64,000 nt of DNA from Pseudomonadota bacterium (GCA_025356815.1 JANXQL010000156.1:1-64000), one strand, 5' to 3'. Positions 47,147-55,976 are shown, numbered from the stretch's first letter. Made by a program: numbers and translations. Notes: generated by a model from the letters alone, not told the origin.

Positions 47147-48115
47147 CTACCGCTGACGCCGCCCGGACGCCTTGCGCGTCGATGTCTTTGACGGCGGAGT
47201 TGGCGTAACCGCGGCGGCGATGTTTCGCAGTCGCTCGGTCAATCGCGGCGCCGCGAAGTCGATAAACGCGCGCATTTTCAGCGGCACGAGCCGATGACTG
47301 GCATAGATCAGGCTCACGGGAGTGAGTGCGCATTCGTAATCTGCGAGCACGATCTTAAGAAGTGCCGCACGCACGCCCTGCTCGGCCTGATAGCAGGTCG
47401 TCTGCGCCAGTCCCAGTCCCGAGCACGCCGCCGCGATGGCCGACTCGGCACTTGTCGTCGACAGGCGGGTCCGCAGCGCAAAGCTCCGGTCGTGGCCGTG
47501 ATCCCTGAACCACCAGGTGTTTTGCGGGCGCAGCGTTGACCAGACGATGCAATCGTGGCGCCGCAGTTCCTCCGGATGCCTCGGCACGCCGTGTTGCTGG
47601 AGGTACTCCGGGCTCGCGGTGACCATCCGGCGCACATGCCCGAGGGGCCTGGCGATCAGTCTGCTGTCGGCGAGATCGGCGATCCGCAGCGCAAGGTCTA
47701 CCTGCTCCTCCACCAGATCAACGACGCGATCCACCAGCAGCAGGCGCAGGTTTATCTGCGGATAGGCGGCGAGGAATTCGAGCGCTACCGGTTGCAGGTG
47801 CAGCCGCCCGAAGCCCATCGGCGCGGTAATCGTGAGTTCGCCCTTGGGCGCGCGGTACTCGCCCGTCACGGATTCTTCGGCGTCCTTCAGCTCGTCGAGC
47901 AAACGCTGGCAGTTCGCGAAGAAGGCCTGACCAGTCTCGGTGAGTACGACCTGGCGTGTCGATCGGTGCAGCAGCCGCACGCCCAGTGCCGCTTCGAGGT
48001 CCGCCACGCGCCGGCTGATGGTCGGCAGCGGTATTCCCGTTGCACGCGTCGCGGCAGAAAACCCGCCGGCCCGTGCCACGGCGACGAAGGCGGACATGGA
48101 TTCGAGGCGGTCCAT
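47147..48115 (-). CDS. LysR family transcriptional regulator
   Basis: A 322-residue regulator. The N-terminal helix-turn-helix reads MSAFVAVARAGGFSAATRAT and IPLPTISRRVADLEAALG, followed by VRLLHRSTRQVVLTETG; residues about 90-295 are the substrate-binding domain with GFGRLHLQPVALEFL and a basic C-terminal tail (TSTRKASGRRQR). It is divergent from a carboxymuconolactone decarboxylase-like gene, the usual layout for a LysR regulator and its target. Confidence 0.92.
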   Translation of the reverse strand: MDRLESMSAFVAVARAGGFSAATRATGIPLPTISRRVADLEAALGVRLLHRSTRQVVLTETGQAFFANCQRLLDELKDAEESVTGEYRAPKGELTITAPMGFGRLHLQPVALEFLAAYPQINLRLLLVDRVVDLVEEQVDLALRIADLADSRLIARPLGHVRRMVTASPEYLQQHGVPRHPEELRRHDCIVWSTLRPQNTWWFRDHGHDRSFALRTRLSTTSAESAIAAACSGLGLAQTTCYQAEQGVRAALLKIVLADYECALTPVSLIYASHRLVPLKMRAFIDFAAPRLTERLRNIAAAVTPTPPSKTSTRKASGRRQR

Positions 48116-48210
48116 ATATTCTCTAAAATAGAGATAGTGGTTCTCAATCGTACCGTCTTATCTCCTTAAATGAAATTCTACAGACTGCTCTCCACCGGTC
48201 AGTTGACCGG
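48116..48210. promoter_or_regulatory. Divergent control region with two inverted repeats (LysR/CMD)
   Basis: Between the LysR gene and the divergent CMD gene lie TCTCT-AAAAT-AGAGA (48120-48134), compatible with the T-N11-A class of LysR sites, and CCGGTCA-GT-TGACCGG (48195-48210), a perfect 7-bp palindrome in the CMD leader. The segment is AT-richer than its surroundings. Either repeat could be the operator; the second could also form a hairpin in the mRNA. Confidence 0.45.
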
Positions 48211-48241
48211 CAGGTTCGAACCCAACGCCAGGAGCACCACC

Positions 48242-48796
48242 ATGTCCCGTCTGCACACGCCCACCACCGTTGAGACCTCCCCCGAAGCTTCCCGCGCCTC
48301 GCTGGCCGCGGTCGCGCGCAGCCTCGGCAGCGTGCCCAATCTGTTCCGGGTCGTCGGTAACAGTCCCGCCGCGCTGAAGGGCTACCTGGGCCTTGGCGGT
48401 GCGCTGGCCGCGTCCAGTCTGGATGCGAAGACCCAGGAGCGGCTGGCGCTCGTCGTCGCCGAATCCAACGACTGCGACTACTGCCTCTCGGCACACACGT
48501 ATCTGGCTCGCAACGTCGCCAGGCTCGACGATGCCGAGATCACCGCCAATCGCAACGGCACGTCGAACGATGTGCAGGCGGCGGCCGCGGTGCGCTTCGC
48601 GGCACAGGTCGTCGCGGCCCGCGGTCACGTGACGGATGAGCAGTTCGGTGCGGTCAAGGCCGCGGGCTTCAGCGACGCTGCGGTGGTCGAGATCGTGCTT
48701 GCCGTCGCGCTGAACACCTTCACCAACTACATCAATGAAGTGGCTGGGACCGAGATCGACTTTCCGGTCGTGGCCGCACGCCGCCTTGCAGCGTGA
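48242..48796 (+). CDS. Carboxymuconolactone decarboxylase family / AhpD-like protein
   Basis: A 184-residue helical protein with the AhpD-like redox motif NDCDYCLSAH (Cys-x2-Cys-x3-His) near residue 80, which in this superfamily serves in peroxide or alkylhydroperoxide reduction. The start MSRLHTPTTVE follows AGGAG, so I prefer it to the ORF-track start 24 codons upstream. Divergent from LysR and followed by a PPOX-type gene, suggesting an oxidative stress or xenobiotic response unit. Confidence 0.82.
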   Translation: MSRLHTPTTVETSPEASRASLAAVARSLGSVPNLFRVVGNSPAALKGYLGLGGALAASSLDAKTQERLALVVAESNDCDYCLSAHTYLARNVARLDDAEITANRNGTSNDVQAAAAVRFAAQVVAARGHVTDEQFGAVKAAGFSDAAVVEIVLAVALNTFTNYINEVAGTEIDFPVVAARRLAA

Positions 48797-49023
48797 TAGG
48801 CCTAGGATCGGCATCGGGAGCAGGTCATGGATCGTCGCGGCGGCAAGGTCGCCACCGCCACCGGCGGCAATAGCGAGATCATGACCATGCGCCGGCCCGA
48901 CGGCAGCGCGGAGGTCGTCATCGTCGGCGCCGACGCCGCGACAAGGAGAACGGGGCGTCGGGCGATGGGTCGCCCGGCACCTGTTCCCATGCATCTCAGC
49001 CAAAGATCGCAGCGAGCACTCCC

Positions 49024-49635
49024 ATGACCTACTCGAGCGACATCGCCTTCTCGCCCGCCGTCAAGGCGGTTCAGGCACGCAAGGGATCGCGCGCTAACTA
49101 CGCTCGCATGGAGGACGCCGGATCGTGGGAGACGAGAATCTCGCCGGCGCTGAAGACTTTCATCGAGGCGCAGACCAGCGTGTTTCTGGCAACCGCCAAT
49201 TCGCTGGGACAACCGTACGTTCAGCACCGCGGCGGTCCGCCAGGCTTTCTGGCCGCGCTGGACGAGCAGACCATCGGGTTTGTGGATTTCGTCGGTAACC
49301 GGCAGTACATCACGCTTGGCAACCTGTCCGAGAACCCGAAGGCACAGCTGTTTCTGATCGACTACGCGACTCGCAGGCGCGTAAAGATCTGGGGCGAGGC
49401 GCAGGTCGTCGAGAATGATTCCGAGCTTGCCGGGCAGCTCATGCCGGGCGACTACAAGGCACGCGCCTCGCAAGTGATTATGTTCAAGGTCGGCGCCTGG
49501 GACGCCAATTGCCCGCAGCACATTCCGCAGCGTGTGGAGGCGGCCGATGTCGCTGCGATGATCGCGGAGCGTGACCGGACGATCGCGGAGCTCAAGGCGC
49601 AACTCGCGCGCCTGCTCGCGAGTGCTCCGACCTAG
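49024..49635 (+). CDS. Pyridoxamine 5'-phosphate oxidase family protein
   Basis: A 203-residue split-barrel flavin-binding protein. FLATANSLGQPYVQHRGGPPGFL is the FMN-phosphate region (split), GFVDFVGNRQYITLGNLSENPK forms the core strands, and the C-terminus is a helical region IAERDRTIAELKAQLARLL. Homologues of this group are often annotated general stress or FMN-binding proteins rather than true PNPOx. It follows the CMD gene after 227 bases. Confidence 0.8.
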   Translation: MTYSSDIAFSPAVKAVQARKGSRANYARMEDAGSWETRISPALKTFIEAQTSVFLATANSLGQPYVQHRGGPPGFLAALDEQTIGFVDFVGNRQYITLGNLSENPKAQLFLIDYATRRRVKIWGEAQVVENDSELAGQLMPGDYKARASQVIMFKVGAWDANCPQHIPQRVEAADVAAMIAERDRTIAELKAQLARLLASAPT

Positions 49636-50078
49636 ACTCACGCTTCTGATCAAGGAAGTGCGCTGCAACACCACGCTCGGCGCTGGCCGTGGCGACAACC
49701 GCGCACACCAGAGCGAATAGCGGCCCAGCGCGCGCAGGTGCACCGGGCCCGGGAATCCTCAGCCGCTCGCAAGGCGCTGGACGTCTCCACATCGCAGCCG
49801 ACTTCATCTCGGGCAGGAGCAGCCCGGCACGGCTTGGCTGCCGCGGGCGTGTTGACGGCCGGATGCGCTGGCCGTTGCGGGCGGTGCGAAGGGCCCTGGT
49901 GCCGAGGCGGCAGGCAATTTTCTGGGCGTCGTGCCGTTGCACCTGGTGCTCGTCAACGGGCTACTCCTGCCCTCGCGTGCCTCGCCAGACGGCGTTGGCT
50001 AAGCGCGGGCCTGCGCTGCGATGACGCGGGGGAGCCTCGCTCGCCGCGCAGTGCGCCCGGCCGACGACCATCTGGCGT
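49636..50078. other. Gene-poor 440-base stretch between the PPOX and DUF4386 genes
   Basis: Overlapping ORFs of 70-120 residues exist on both strands, but none shows family motifs or a ribosome-binding site. One plus-strand frame contains FLGVVPLHLVLVNGLLLPS and one minus-strand frame LFALVCAVVATASAERG, which look like fragments of coding sequence, so a decayed gene is possible. I cannot identify it. Confidence 0.35.
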
Positions 50079-50804
50079 CTACCCCGGTGTGTGCTGACGC
50101 TCCCACGGCTCGGGCTTGATTCCCCTGATCAGCAGCCACAGACACAACGCCAGCTCCGAGACGAAACCCGGCAACAGCGTCCACGGGAAAGCGCTCGCGG
50201 CGAGTGGCGGCGCAATGATCCCGGCAAAGCTGTTGAACAGGTAGCCCACGCCGGCAACGACCAGCATGACGCCGATCGACCTGGGCAAATAGCCAGATCG
50301 ATAGATCAAGTAGCCCAGGATCCCGCAGCCAACACCAAAGAAGATCAGGCTGATGCCGTAGCCCTCGCCGTGCAACTGCAGCGACAGGTAGGCCAGCGAT
50401 CGCAGTTGTTGCGGATCGAAGGCGCGAAGGTAGCTGGCGCCTCCGAGCAGCACGACCGCCGCGAGCTGGAAGATCCCGGTAAGACCCAGAATGGCGTCGG
50501 CAACAATCCTGAGAAACGCGGCAAGCAGGGCCAGATTTCGATTCACCGGCTTGAGCAGGACATACAGGATCATCGCCACCGCGACATCCAATACGCAATT
50601 GAGCATGTCGGCGGCGAGACCGAGGCGAAACAGTGTGGGGGCGTTGACGATGTTGTCAGCCGTGGCAGCGGCATTTCCGGACACCATGAGCCTGCCGCGG
50701 ACAAAGGCCTCCGCGAACAGCGCCGTCACGATGATGATCAGGTACAGCGCTCCACCTACGCGGGCGTAAGTTTGCGGCGAGGGGCGAGGACTGCGCTGCA
50801 TCAT
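50079..50804 (-). CDS. DUF4386 family membrane protein
   Basis: A 241-residue protein with about six transmembrane helices, for example ALYLIIIVTALFAEAFV, VLDVAVAMILYVLLKPV, FQLAAVVLLGGASYL, YGISLIFFGVGCGILGYLIY and SIGVMLVVAGVGYLFNSF. This matches DUF4386, a family of uncharacterised membrane proteins. Codon use includes more AT-ending codons than in the surrounding housekeeping genes. It stands alone. Confidence 0.85.
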   Translation of the reverse strand: MMQRSPRPSPQTYARVGGALYLIIIVTALFAEAFVRGRLMVSGNAAATADNIVNAPTLFRLGLAADMLNCVLDVAVAMILYVLLKPVNRNLALLAAFLRIVADAILGLTGIFQLAAVVLLGGASYLRAFDPQQLRSLAYLSLQLHGEGYGISLIFFGVGCGILGYLIYRSGYLPRSIGVMLVVAGVGYLFNSFAGIIAPPLAASAFPWTLLPGFVSELALCLWLLIRGIKPEPWERQHTPG

Positions 50805-50954
50805 GTCGAGTCCCTGGCGGAGCGTCCGGGCGGGGGGCTGCGCACCAGCAGGCCGATCCTAAAATAACAGCGGTCGTTGCTTTAGGTCGTGGGTCGACAG
50901 CAGATCAACAGGGGCAGTGGCTGCTCGCAGCCCCGAGCTAGTTTGCGTCACGAG

Positions 50955-51839
50955 CTACTCCAAATTCTGCACCTGCTCGCGCATCTGCTCGATCAGCACC
51001 TTCATGTCGACCGCCGCGCGGGTCGTCTCGGTGTCCTGCGACTTCGACGAAAGCGTGTTCGCCTCGCGGTTGAACTCCTGCATCAGAAAGTCCAGTCGGC
51101 GGCCGGCGGGCTCGGCGCCGGTCAGCGACTTGCCGACCTCGACCACGTGGCTGGTCAGCCGCTCCAGTTCCTCCTCGACGTCCATCCTCGACAGCAGCAG
51201 CGACAGCTCCTGCTCGAGCCGGTCGCGATTAGCCTCGGCGGGTAGCGCCAGCTGCTGGATGCGTTCTGCGACACGGGCGTGGATCCGCGCCTGGACATCC
51301 GGCAATCGCGCGCGCACCACCGCAACCAGCTCCTCGAGTTGGCGACAGCGCGTGGTCAGCATCGTCGCGATCCGTCCGCCCTCGCTGTCGCGGGTCGCGG
51401 CCAGCGCCGCAAGCGTCTCGTTGAGCAGCGCGCCGGAGTCGGCCAGCATCGGCGAGGCGTCGCGCTCGCGGTCGCGCAGCACGCCCGGCCAGCGCATCAG
51501 GTCCAGCGGCGTCGGCTGTGCCAGCGAGCCGCCGTGCTGGGTCGCGCGATTGGTCACCTCGTGGCTGCGTGCGATCAGCTCGTCGAGCAGCGCGGTGTCG
51601 AGTTCCAGTGAGGCCCGACCGCCGCTGCCGCCCCGCAGATACAGCGATGCGTCTACCTTGCCACGACGCACTGCGCCCTGAATGGCTTGGCGCAGATCGC
51701 TCTCGGCGCCGCGCAGTTCCTCGGGGAGCCGCAGGCTGATCTCGAGGTAACGGTGGTTGACCGTGCGCAGCTCCCAAACGAGGGTGCCGTAGTCGCCCGC
51801 ATGTTCGCGGCGGGCGAAGCCTGTCATGCTGCGGATCAT
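50955..51839 (-). CDS. yicC: YicC family protein (endoribonuclease/RNA adaptor)
   Basis: A 294-residue YicC protein. It starts MIRSMTGFARRE, contains WELRTVNHRYLEISLRLPEE and GGRIATMLTTR, and ends with VGKSLTGAEPAGRRLDFLMQEFNREANTLSSK (split); the C-terminal catalytic segment is conserved. YicC cleaves or directs cleavage of small RNAs. The start was set at MIRSMT; the track extends 41 residues into the divergent PP2C gene's leader. It is divergent from PP2C-rph. Confidence 0.93.
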   Translation of the reverse strand: MIRSMTGFARREHAGDYGTLVWELRTVNHRYLEISLRLPEELRGAESDLRQAIQGAVRRGKVDASLYLRGGSGGRASLELDTALLDELIARSHEVTNRATQHGGSLAQPTPLDLMRWPGVLRDRERDASPMLADSGALLNETLAALAATRDSEGGRIATMLTTRCRQLEELVAVVRARLPDVQARIHARVAERIQQLALPAEANRDRLEQELSLLLSRMDVEEELERLTSHVVEVGKSLTGAEPAGRRLDFLMQEFNREANTLSSKSQDTETTRAAVDMKVLIEQMREQVQNLE

Positions 51840-51912
51840 GCTGTGCCGTGTGCTATAAAACCCGCCACACTGTAGCAGCCCCGGCCCTCTGCCGGGGTAG
51901 GGAAAGAGGCCT

Positions 51913-52653
51913 TTGCAGATCGAATCCGCGGAACTGAGCCTGATCGGGCACCGCGAAGACAATCAGGACCGCGTCTGCGTCGTGGTCGGCGAGCATGCCG
52001 CGCTGGTGATCGCGGTCGACGGCATGGGGGGGCATTCGGACGGGGCGAAGGCTGCCGTCACGGCCGTGGCGTCGCTGACCGCGAGTTTCTGGGCGCAACC
52101 GCATCCGCTGATCGACCCGATCGGATTCCTGCACCTGGCGCTTGGCCGGGCGCACGAAGAGGTCGTTGCCCTGGGAGCGAGCCTGCCGCTCGAGCAGCGG
52201 CCGCGCGCAACCTGCGCGATCTGCCTGGTGCAGCAGGGCGCTGCGTACTGGGCACACGTCGGCGACAGCCGCGTCTACCAGGTTCGCGGTGGCAACGTCA
52301 TCGCCCGCACCCGTGACCACAGCCATGTCGAGCAGCTGTTGCGCGACGGCTTGATCACCGAGGCGGAAATGAAGGGCCACCCGCTGCGTAACTACGTCGA
52401 GTGCTGCCTCGGTGGCGACCCGATGCTGACCGAAATGACGATCGGCAGGCGCCAGCCCCTGCAGAAGGGTGACACCTTGCTGACTTGCAGCGACGGCCTC
52501 TGGGCCAACCTCGAGGATGCCGACGTCGGTCGGCCGTGGCGTTCGACGGCGAGCCTGCGCGAGATCCTGAGCGAGCTATGCTCGCAGGCGGTACTGGCCT
52601 CGGCGCCGTACAGCGATAACACGTCCGCCGCGGTCCTCCGCTGGCTGGCCTGA
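51913..52653 (+). CDS. PP2C-type serine/threonine phosphatase
   Basis: A 246-residue metal-dependent phosphatase. [11 protein letters not shown] and [11 protein letters not shown] hold the Mn/Mg-binding Asp residues, [10 protein letters not shown] and CSDGLW follow, and DN in [12 protein letters not shown] gives the final metal ligand. No partner protein kinase is visible in the window. The start is TTG. It lies 22 bases before rph, which in many proteobacteria is linked to such a phosphatase. Confidence 0.9.
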   Translation: MQIESAELSLIGHREDNQDRVCVVVGEHAALVIAVDGMGGHSDGAKAAVTAVASLTASFWAQPHPLIDPIGFLHLALGRAHEEVVALGASLPLEQRPRATCAICLVQQGAAYWAHVGDSRVYQVRGGNVIARTRDHSHVEQLLRDGLITEAEMKGHPLRNYVECCLGGDPMLTEMTIGRRQPLQKGDTLLTCSDGLWANLEDADVGRPWRSTASLREILSELCSQAVLASAPYSDNTSAAVLRWLA

Positions 52654-52675
52654 CCCGACAGCGACGGAGAAGAAG

Positions 52676-53398
52676 ATGCGCCCCAGCGGCCGAGACCCCA
52701 ACCAGCTGCGTGAGATCCGGTTCACGCGCCATTTCACCCGCCATGCGGAGGGCTCCGTCCTCGTTGAGTTCGGCGACACTAAGGTGTTGTGCACCGCGAC
52801 GATCGAGAATGGCGTGCCGCACTTCCTGCGCAACAGCGGCACCGGCTGGATCACCGCCGAATACGGCATGCTGCCGCGCTCGACGCACACGCGCTCGGCG
52901 CGCGAGGCGGCCCGCGGCAAGCAGAGCGGGCGCACCCAGGAGATCCAGCGACTGATCGGCCGCAGCTTGCGGGCGATCGTCAACATGAAGGCGCTGGGCG
53001 AGCGCACCGTGACACTCGACTGCGACGTGCTGCAGGCGGACGGCGGCACGCGAACCGCGGCGATTACCGGTTCGTACGTCGCACTCGCCGATGCCGCGGC
53101 CATGCTGGTAAAGCGCGGTGACCTCGCCAAGAACCCGCTGCATGGTCAGGTCGCGGCTGTATCGGTCGGGATCGTCGGCGGCGTGCCGGTGCTCGACCTG
53201 GACTATGCCGAGGACTCGCAGGCCGAGACCGACATGAACGTCGTGATGAACGGCGGCGGCGCCTTCGTCGAGGTGCAGGGCACCGCCGAGGGCCATGCGT
53301 TTCGCCGCAACGAACTCGATGCGCTGCTAAATCTCGCCGCGGGTGGCATTTCCGACCTGATCGCGCGGCAGCTGCAGGCGCTCGACACGCCGGCATAG
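52676..53398 (+). CDS. rph: Ribonuclease PH
   Basis: A 240-residue phosphorolytic 3'-5' exoribonuclease that trims tRNA and rRNA 3' ends. [48 protein letters not shown] (split) and [21 protein letters not shown] (phosphate and active-site region) match the family, with [21 protein letters not shown] near the end. Linked to rdgB 2 bases downstream. Confidence 0.96.
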   Translation: MRPSGRDPNQLREIRFTRHFTRHAEGSVLVEFGDTKVLCTATIENGVPHFLRNSGTGWITAEYGMLPRSTHTRSAREAARGKQSGRTQEIQRLIGRSLRAIVNMKALGERTVTLDCDVLQADGGTRTAAITGSYVALADAAAMLVKRGDLAKNPLHGQVAAVSVGIVGGVPVLDLDYAEDSQAETDMNVVMNGGGAFVEVQGTAEGHAFRRNELDALLNLAAGGISDLIARQLQALDTPA

Positions 53399-53400
53399 CG

Positions 53401-54006
53401 ATGCGCAGTCCGCCGTGGCCGCGGCTCGTCGTCGCGACCGGCAACCCCGGCAAGCTGCGCGAGCTGCGTGAGCTGCTCGCGGGCCTTGCGCTCGAGATCC
53501 TGCCGCAGACCGAACTGGGCGTGCCTTCGCCTCCGGAAACCGAGTCGAGCTTCGTCGGCAACGCGCTGCTCAAGGCGCGCCACGCGGCCCGCCTCACCGG
53601 CGCTGTCGCGGTCGCCGACGATTCGGGGCTTGAGGTCGATGCACTCGGCGGCGCGCCGGGCGTCTGGTCGGCGCGCTACGCCGGTGAAGGAGCGAACGAC
53701 GCGGCCAACAACGCCCGCCTGCTGGAGGCGCTCGCCGACGTGCCCGCGCCGCGCCGCGCGCGCTACCGCGCGGTCGTCGTGTTGGTACGCGGTGCGCACG
53801 ACCCGGCGCCGCTGGTCGCCGAGGGCGTCTGGGAGGGGCGCATCGCGACGGTGCCGCGCGGCAGCGGCGGCTTCGGCTACGACCCGCTGTTCCTGGTCGG
53901 CGACGGCGAGCTAACCGCTGCACAACTACCTGCGGCACTCAAGAACCGCCTCTCCCACCGAGCACAGGCACTCGCCGCGCTGCTCGCGCAGCTGCGCGCG
54001 GCGTGA
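53401..54006 (+). CDS. rdgB: XTP/dITP diphosphatase (RdgB/HAM1)
   Basis: A 201-residue house-cleaning pyrophosphatase that removes deaminated purine nucleotides. VVATGNPGKLRELRELL, SFVGNALLKARHAA and VADDSGLEVDALGGAPGVWSARYAG (split) form the substrate and metal site, and GGFGYDPLF the rear of the pocket. The 3' end overlaps hemW by 4 bases (GTGA). Confidence 0.95.
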   Translation: MRSPPWPRLVVATGNPGKLRELRELLAGLALEILPQTELGVPSPPETESSFVGNALLKARHAARLTGAVAVADDSGLEVDALGGAPGVWSARYAGEGANDAANNARLLEALADVPAPRRARYRAVVVLVRGAHDPAPLVAEGVWEGRIATVPRGSGGFGYDPLFLVGDGELTAAQLPAALKNRLSHRAQALAALLAQLRAA

Positions 54007-55175
54007 GCACCCTCGAGACGCCACCGCTCGCACTTTACGTGCACCTGCCCTGGTGCGTGCGCAAGTGCCCGTACTGCGACTTCAATTCCCACGTCCACAG
54101 GAGCGAGGAGCTCCCCGAGGCCGAATACGTCGCGGCGCTGCTCGCCGACCTCGAGTGCGAGCTGCCGACCATTGCAGGTCGTGTCGTGGAGACCGTGTTC
54201 TTCGGCGGCGGTACGCCCAGTCTGTTCGGGGAACGGAGCATTGCGGCGTTCCTGGACGGCGTCCGCTCGCGCGTCGCGTTCGCGCCCGAGGTCGAGATCA
54301 CGCTCGAGGCCAACCCCGGTACGATCGAGCACGGCCGCTTCGCCGGCTATCGCGACGCGGGCGTGAACCGCATCTCGCTCGGCGCCCAGAGCTTCGGTGA
54401 CCGGCAGCTGCAGCTGCTGGGTCGCATCCACGCCGCCGCGGACACCGGCCGGGCGATTGGCGAGCTGGGCGACGCCCGCCTCAGAAATTTCAATCTCGAC
54501 CTGATGTACGCCCTGCCGGAGCAGGGAGTCGACGGCGCGCTTATCGACATCGAGGCAGCGCTTGCGTTCGCCCCGCCGCACCTGTCGCACTACCAGCTGA
54601 CGCTGGAGCCGGGCACCGTTTACTACACCCGCCCGCCGGTGCTGCCGGACGAGGACCTTACCGAGGCGATCCAGGAGACCTGTCACGCCCGTCTCGCGGC
54701 GGCGGGCTACGATCGCTACGAGGTGTCGGCGTGGGCACGGCCGGGCGCGCAGTGTCGCCACAACCTGAATTACTGGCGCTACGGCGACTACCTCGGGATC
54801 GGCGCCGGTGCACACGGCAAGCTCACCGACGTGCGGGCCGGCACGATCGTGCGCACCGAGAAACCCAAGCAGCCGCGCAGCTATCTTGCCGCCGTCGCCG
54901 CGAGCGGAGTTGTCGGCACGCGCACCAGCGTGCCGGTCGCGACGCGGCCGTTTGAGTTCATGCTCAACGCGCTGCGCCTGCTCGATGGCTTCACGACCGC
55001 GGAGTTCGAGGCCCGTACCGGCGCGCCGCTGGCGTCACAGCATCCCGCCCTGGAGACGGCGCTGGCCCGGGGCCTGCTGGCGCAAGCCGGGGTCCGCTGG
55101 GCGCCCACGGCGCTGGGCATGAGATTTCTCAACGACTTGCAGGGACTGTTCCTGCCGCCCGATCTGGCGCCCTGA
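54003..55175 (+). CDS. hemW: Radical SAM heme chaperone HemW
   Basis: A 390-residue radical SAM protein. The [4Fe-4S] cluster motif is CVRKCPYCDFNSH (CxxxCxxC), followed by ETVFFGGGTPSLF, GAQSFGDRQL and the HemW-specific CRHNLNYWRYGDYLGIGAGAH (split), whose HNxxYW motif separates it from HemN. HemW delivers heme to apoproteins. The GTG start overlaps the rdgB stop. Confidence 0.94.
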   Translation: MSTLETPPLALYVHLPWCVRKCPYCDFNSHVHRSEELPEAEYVAALLADLECELPTIAGRVVETVFFGGGTPSLFGERSIAAFLDGVRSRVAFAPEVEITLEANPGTIEHGRFAGYRDAGVNRISLGAQSFGDRQLQLLGRIHAAADTGRAIGELGDARLRNFNLDLMYALPEQGVDGALIDIEAALAFAPPHLSHYQLTLEPGTVYYTRPPVLPDEDLTEAIQETCHARLAAAGYDRYEVSAWARPGAQCRHNLNYWRYGDYLGIGAGAHGKLTDVRAGTIVRTEKPKQPRSYLAAVAASGVVGTRTSVPVATRPFEFMLNALRLLDGFTTAEFEARTGAPLASQHPALETALARGLLAQAGVRWAPTALGMRFLNDLQGLFLPPDLAP

Positions 55176-55625
55176 GCCGATCGACGGATGTCGCGGACGG
55201 GGCGTCCGGCAACGGCCATCCTGGGCTTGACAACGCGCGGATTATGTCGTTTTCGGGGGCGGACGCCGCCGAACTTGTACACACGCGCGCGGGGGCGGTG
55301 CCAAATAGGTGGACTAACGCGCGATACCTGACCCACCACCTCAAATGAGTGGGTCTAAAGCCATGAATATAAAGAATTAATGTGGGTGATTACTTTTTAA
55401 CCAAAATGACATCTAGGCTATTTCCGCGCAATTCCAATCACTGCGGCGGCACTTCATCCACATAGTTATCCACAGGAATTGTGGATAAATTGGGAGGTCT
55501 TCCAAATGAGTTCGTTACGACTCTAACTTGAGACTTCTGGATGTCTGTTGGCGCTAACTGACGGTGTGCAGGACAGTTTTTGACGTCCCGCAGTGGGATC
55601 CGACAGGCCCGGCCAGGACCACGCC
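55176..55625. other. Gene-free, partly AT-rich spacer between hemW and rpmE
   Basis: No credible gene. Positions about 55360-55440 are AT-rich (GAATATAAAGAATTAATG, TTTTTAACCAAAATGAC), and an inverted repeat ACCCAC/GTGGGT spans 55331-55354. The DnaA boxes annotated separately lie at its centre. Besides those, only the rpmE promoter beyond it is recognisable. Confidence 0.7.
55454..55488. promoter_or_regulatory. DnaA box cluster (two perfect, one near match)
   Basis: TTATCCACA at 55466-55474 is an exact DnaA box, and TGTGGATAA at 55480-55488 is its exact inverted copy five bases away. TCATCCACA at 55454-55462 differs by one base. They adjoin AT-rich DNA that could serve as an unwinding element. 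The site could be a replication origin, a DnaA-titrating locus or a DnaA-controlled promoter; no dnaA, dnaN, rpmH or gidA gene is in the window. Confidence 0.65.
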
Positions 55626-55654
55626 TTGCGCCTGCTGATCTTCGACCCTATACT
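55626..55654 (+). promoter_or_regulatory. Candidate sigma-70 promoter for rpmE
   Basis: TTGCGC, a 17-base spacer and TATACT form a good -35/-10 pair, ending 37 bases before the rpmE start. The -10 matches consensus at five of six positions; the -35 matches only TTG. Confidence 0.5.
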
Positions 55655-55691
55655 GCGCGGCCATTTCGTCGACCCACAGTGTGAGCGCCCC

Positions 55692-55913
55692 ATGAAGGCC
55701 GCAATTCATCCCGACTACAAAGCCATGACCGTGACTTGCAGCTGCGGGAACACGTTCGAGACTGGTTCCACGCTGGGTCACGACCTTCAGGTCGAAGTGT
55801 GCTCGGCCTGCCACCCGTTCTACACGGGCAAGCAGAAGATGGTCGACACGGGCGGCCGCGTCGACCGTTTCCGCAAGAAGTACGCGGCCTCCGCCGCCGC
55901 GCCGCGCCAGTAA
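55692..55913 (+). CDS. rpmE: 50S ribosomal protein L31, type A (zinc-binding)
   Basis: A 73-residue ribosomal protein of the zinc-containing type: CSCGN and CSACHPF supply the four Cys ligands (residues about 16-40). [14 protein letters not shown] and [19 protein letters not shown] are standard. The start used is ATG 55692; the track's extension contains no family sequence. Two strong hairpins follow the stop. Confidence 0.95.
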   Translation: MKAAIHPDYKAMTVTCSCGNTFETGSTLGHDLQVEVCSACHPFYTGKQKMVDTGGRVDRFRKKYAASAAAPRQ

Positions 55914-55925
55914 GCGGCCGCCTCG

Positions 55926-55945
55926 TGTCCCGCTTCGGCGGGACA
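55926..55945 (+). terminator. First stem-loop after rpmE
   Basis: TGTCCCGC, loop TTCG, GCGGGACA is a perfect 8-bp stem closed by a UUCG tetraloop, 12 bases after the rpmE stop. No T-tract follows directly. Confidence 0.65.
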
Positions 55946-55951
55946 ACTGCC

Positions 55952-55976
55952 AAACGCCCGGCTACGCCGGGCGTTT
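55952..55976 (+). terminator. Second stem-loop (intrinsic terminator) after rpmE
   Basis: AAACGCCCGGC, loop TAC, GCCGGGCGTTT is a perfect 11-bp stem ending in TTT. It follows the first hairpin by 6 bases. The flanking A and T runs make it a bidirectional-type intrinsic terminator insulating rpmE from gltA. Confidence 0.75.

Noticed and set aside
48213-48223. GGTTCGAACCC resembling a tRNA T-arm loop
   Set aside because: The flanking bases do not form the acceptor, D or anticodon arms, so no tRNA is present.
48827-49027. A 66-residue ORF upstream of the PPOX gene
   Set aside because: It has no family features and overlaps the PPOX start; its composition is compatible with a chance ORF.
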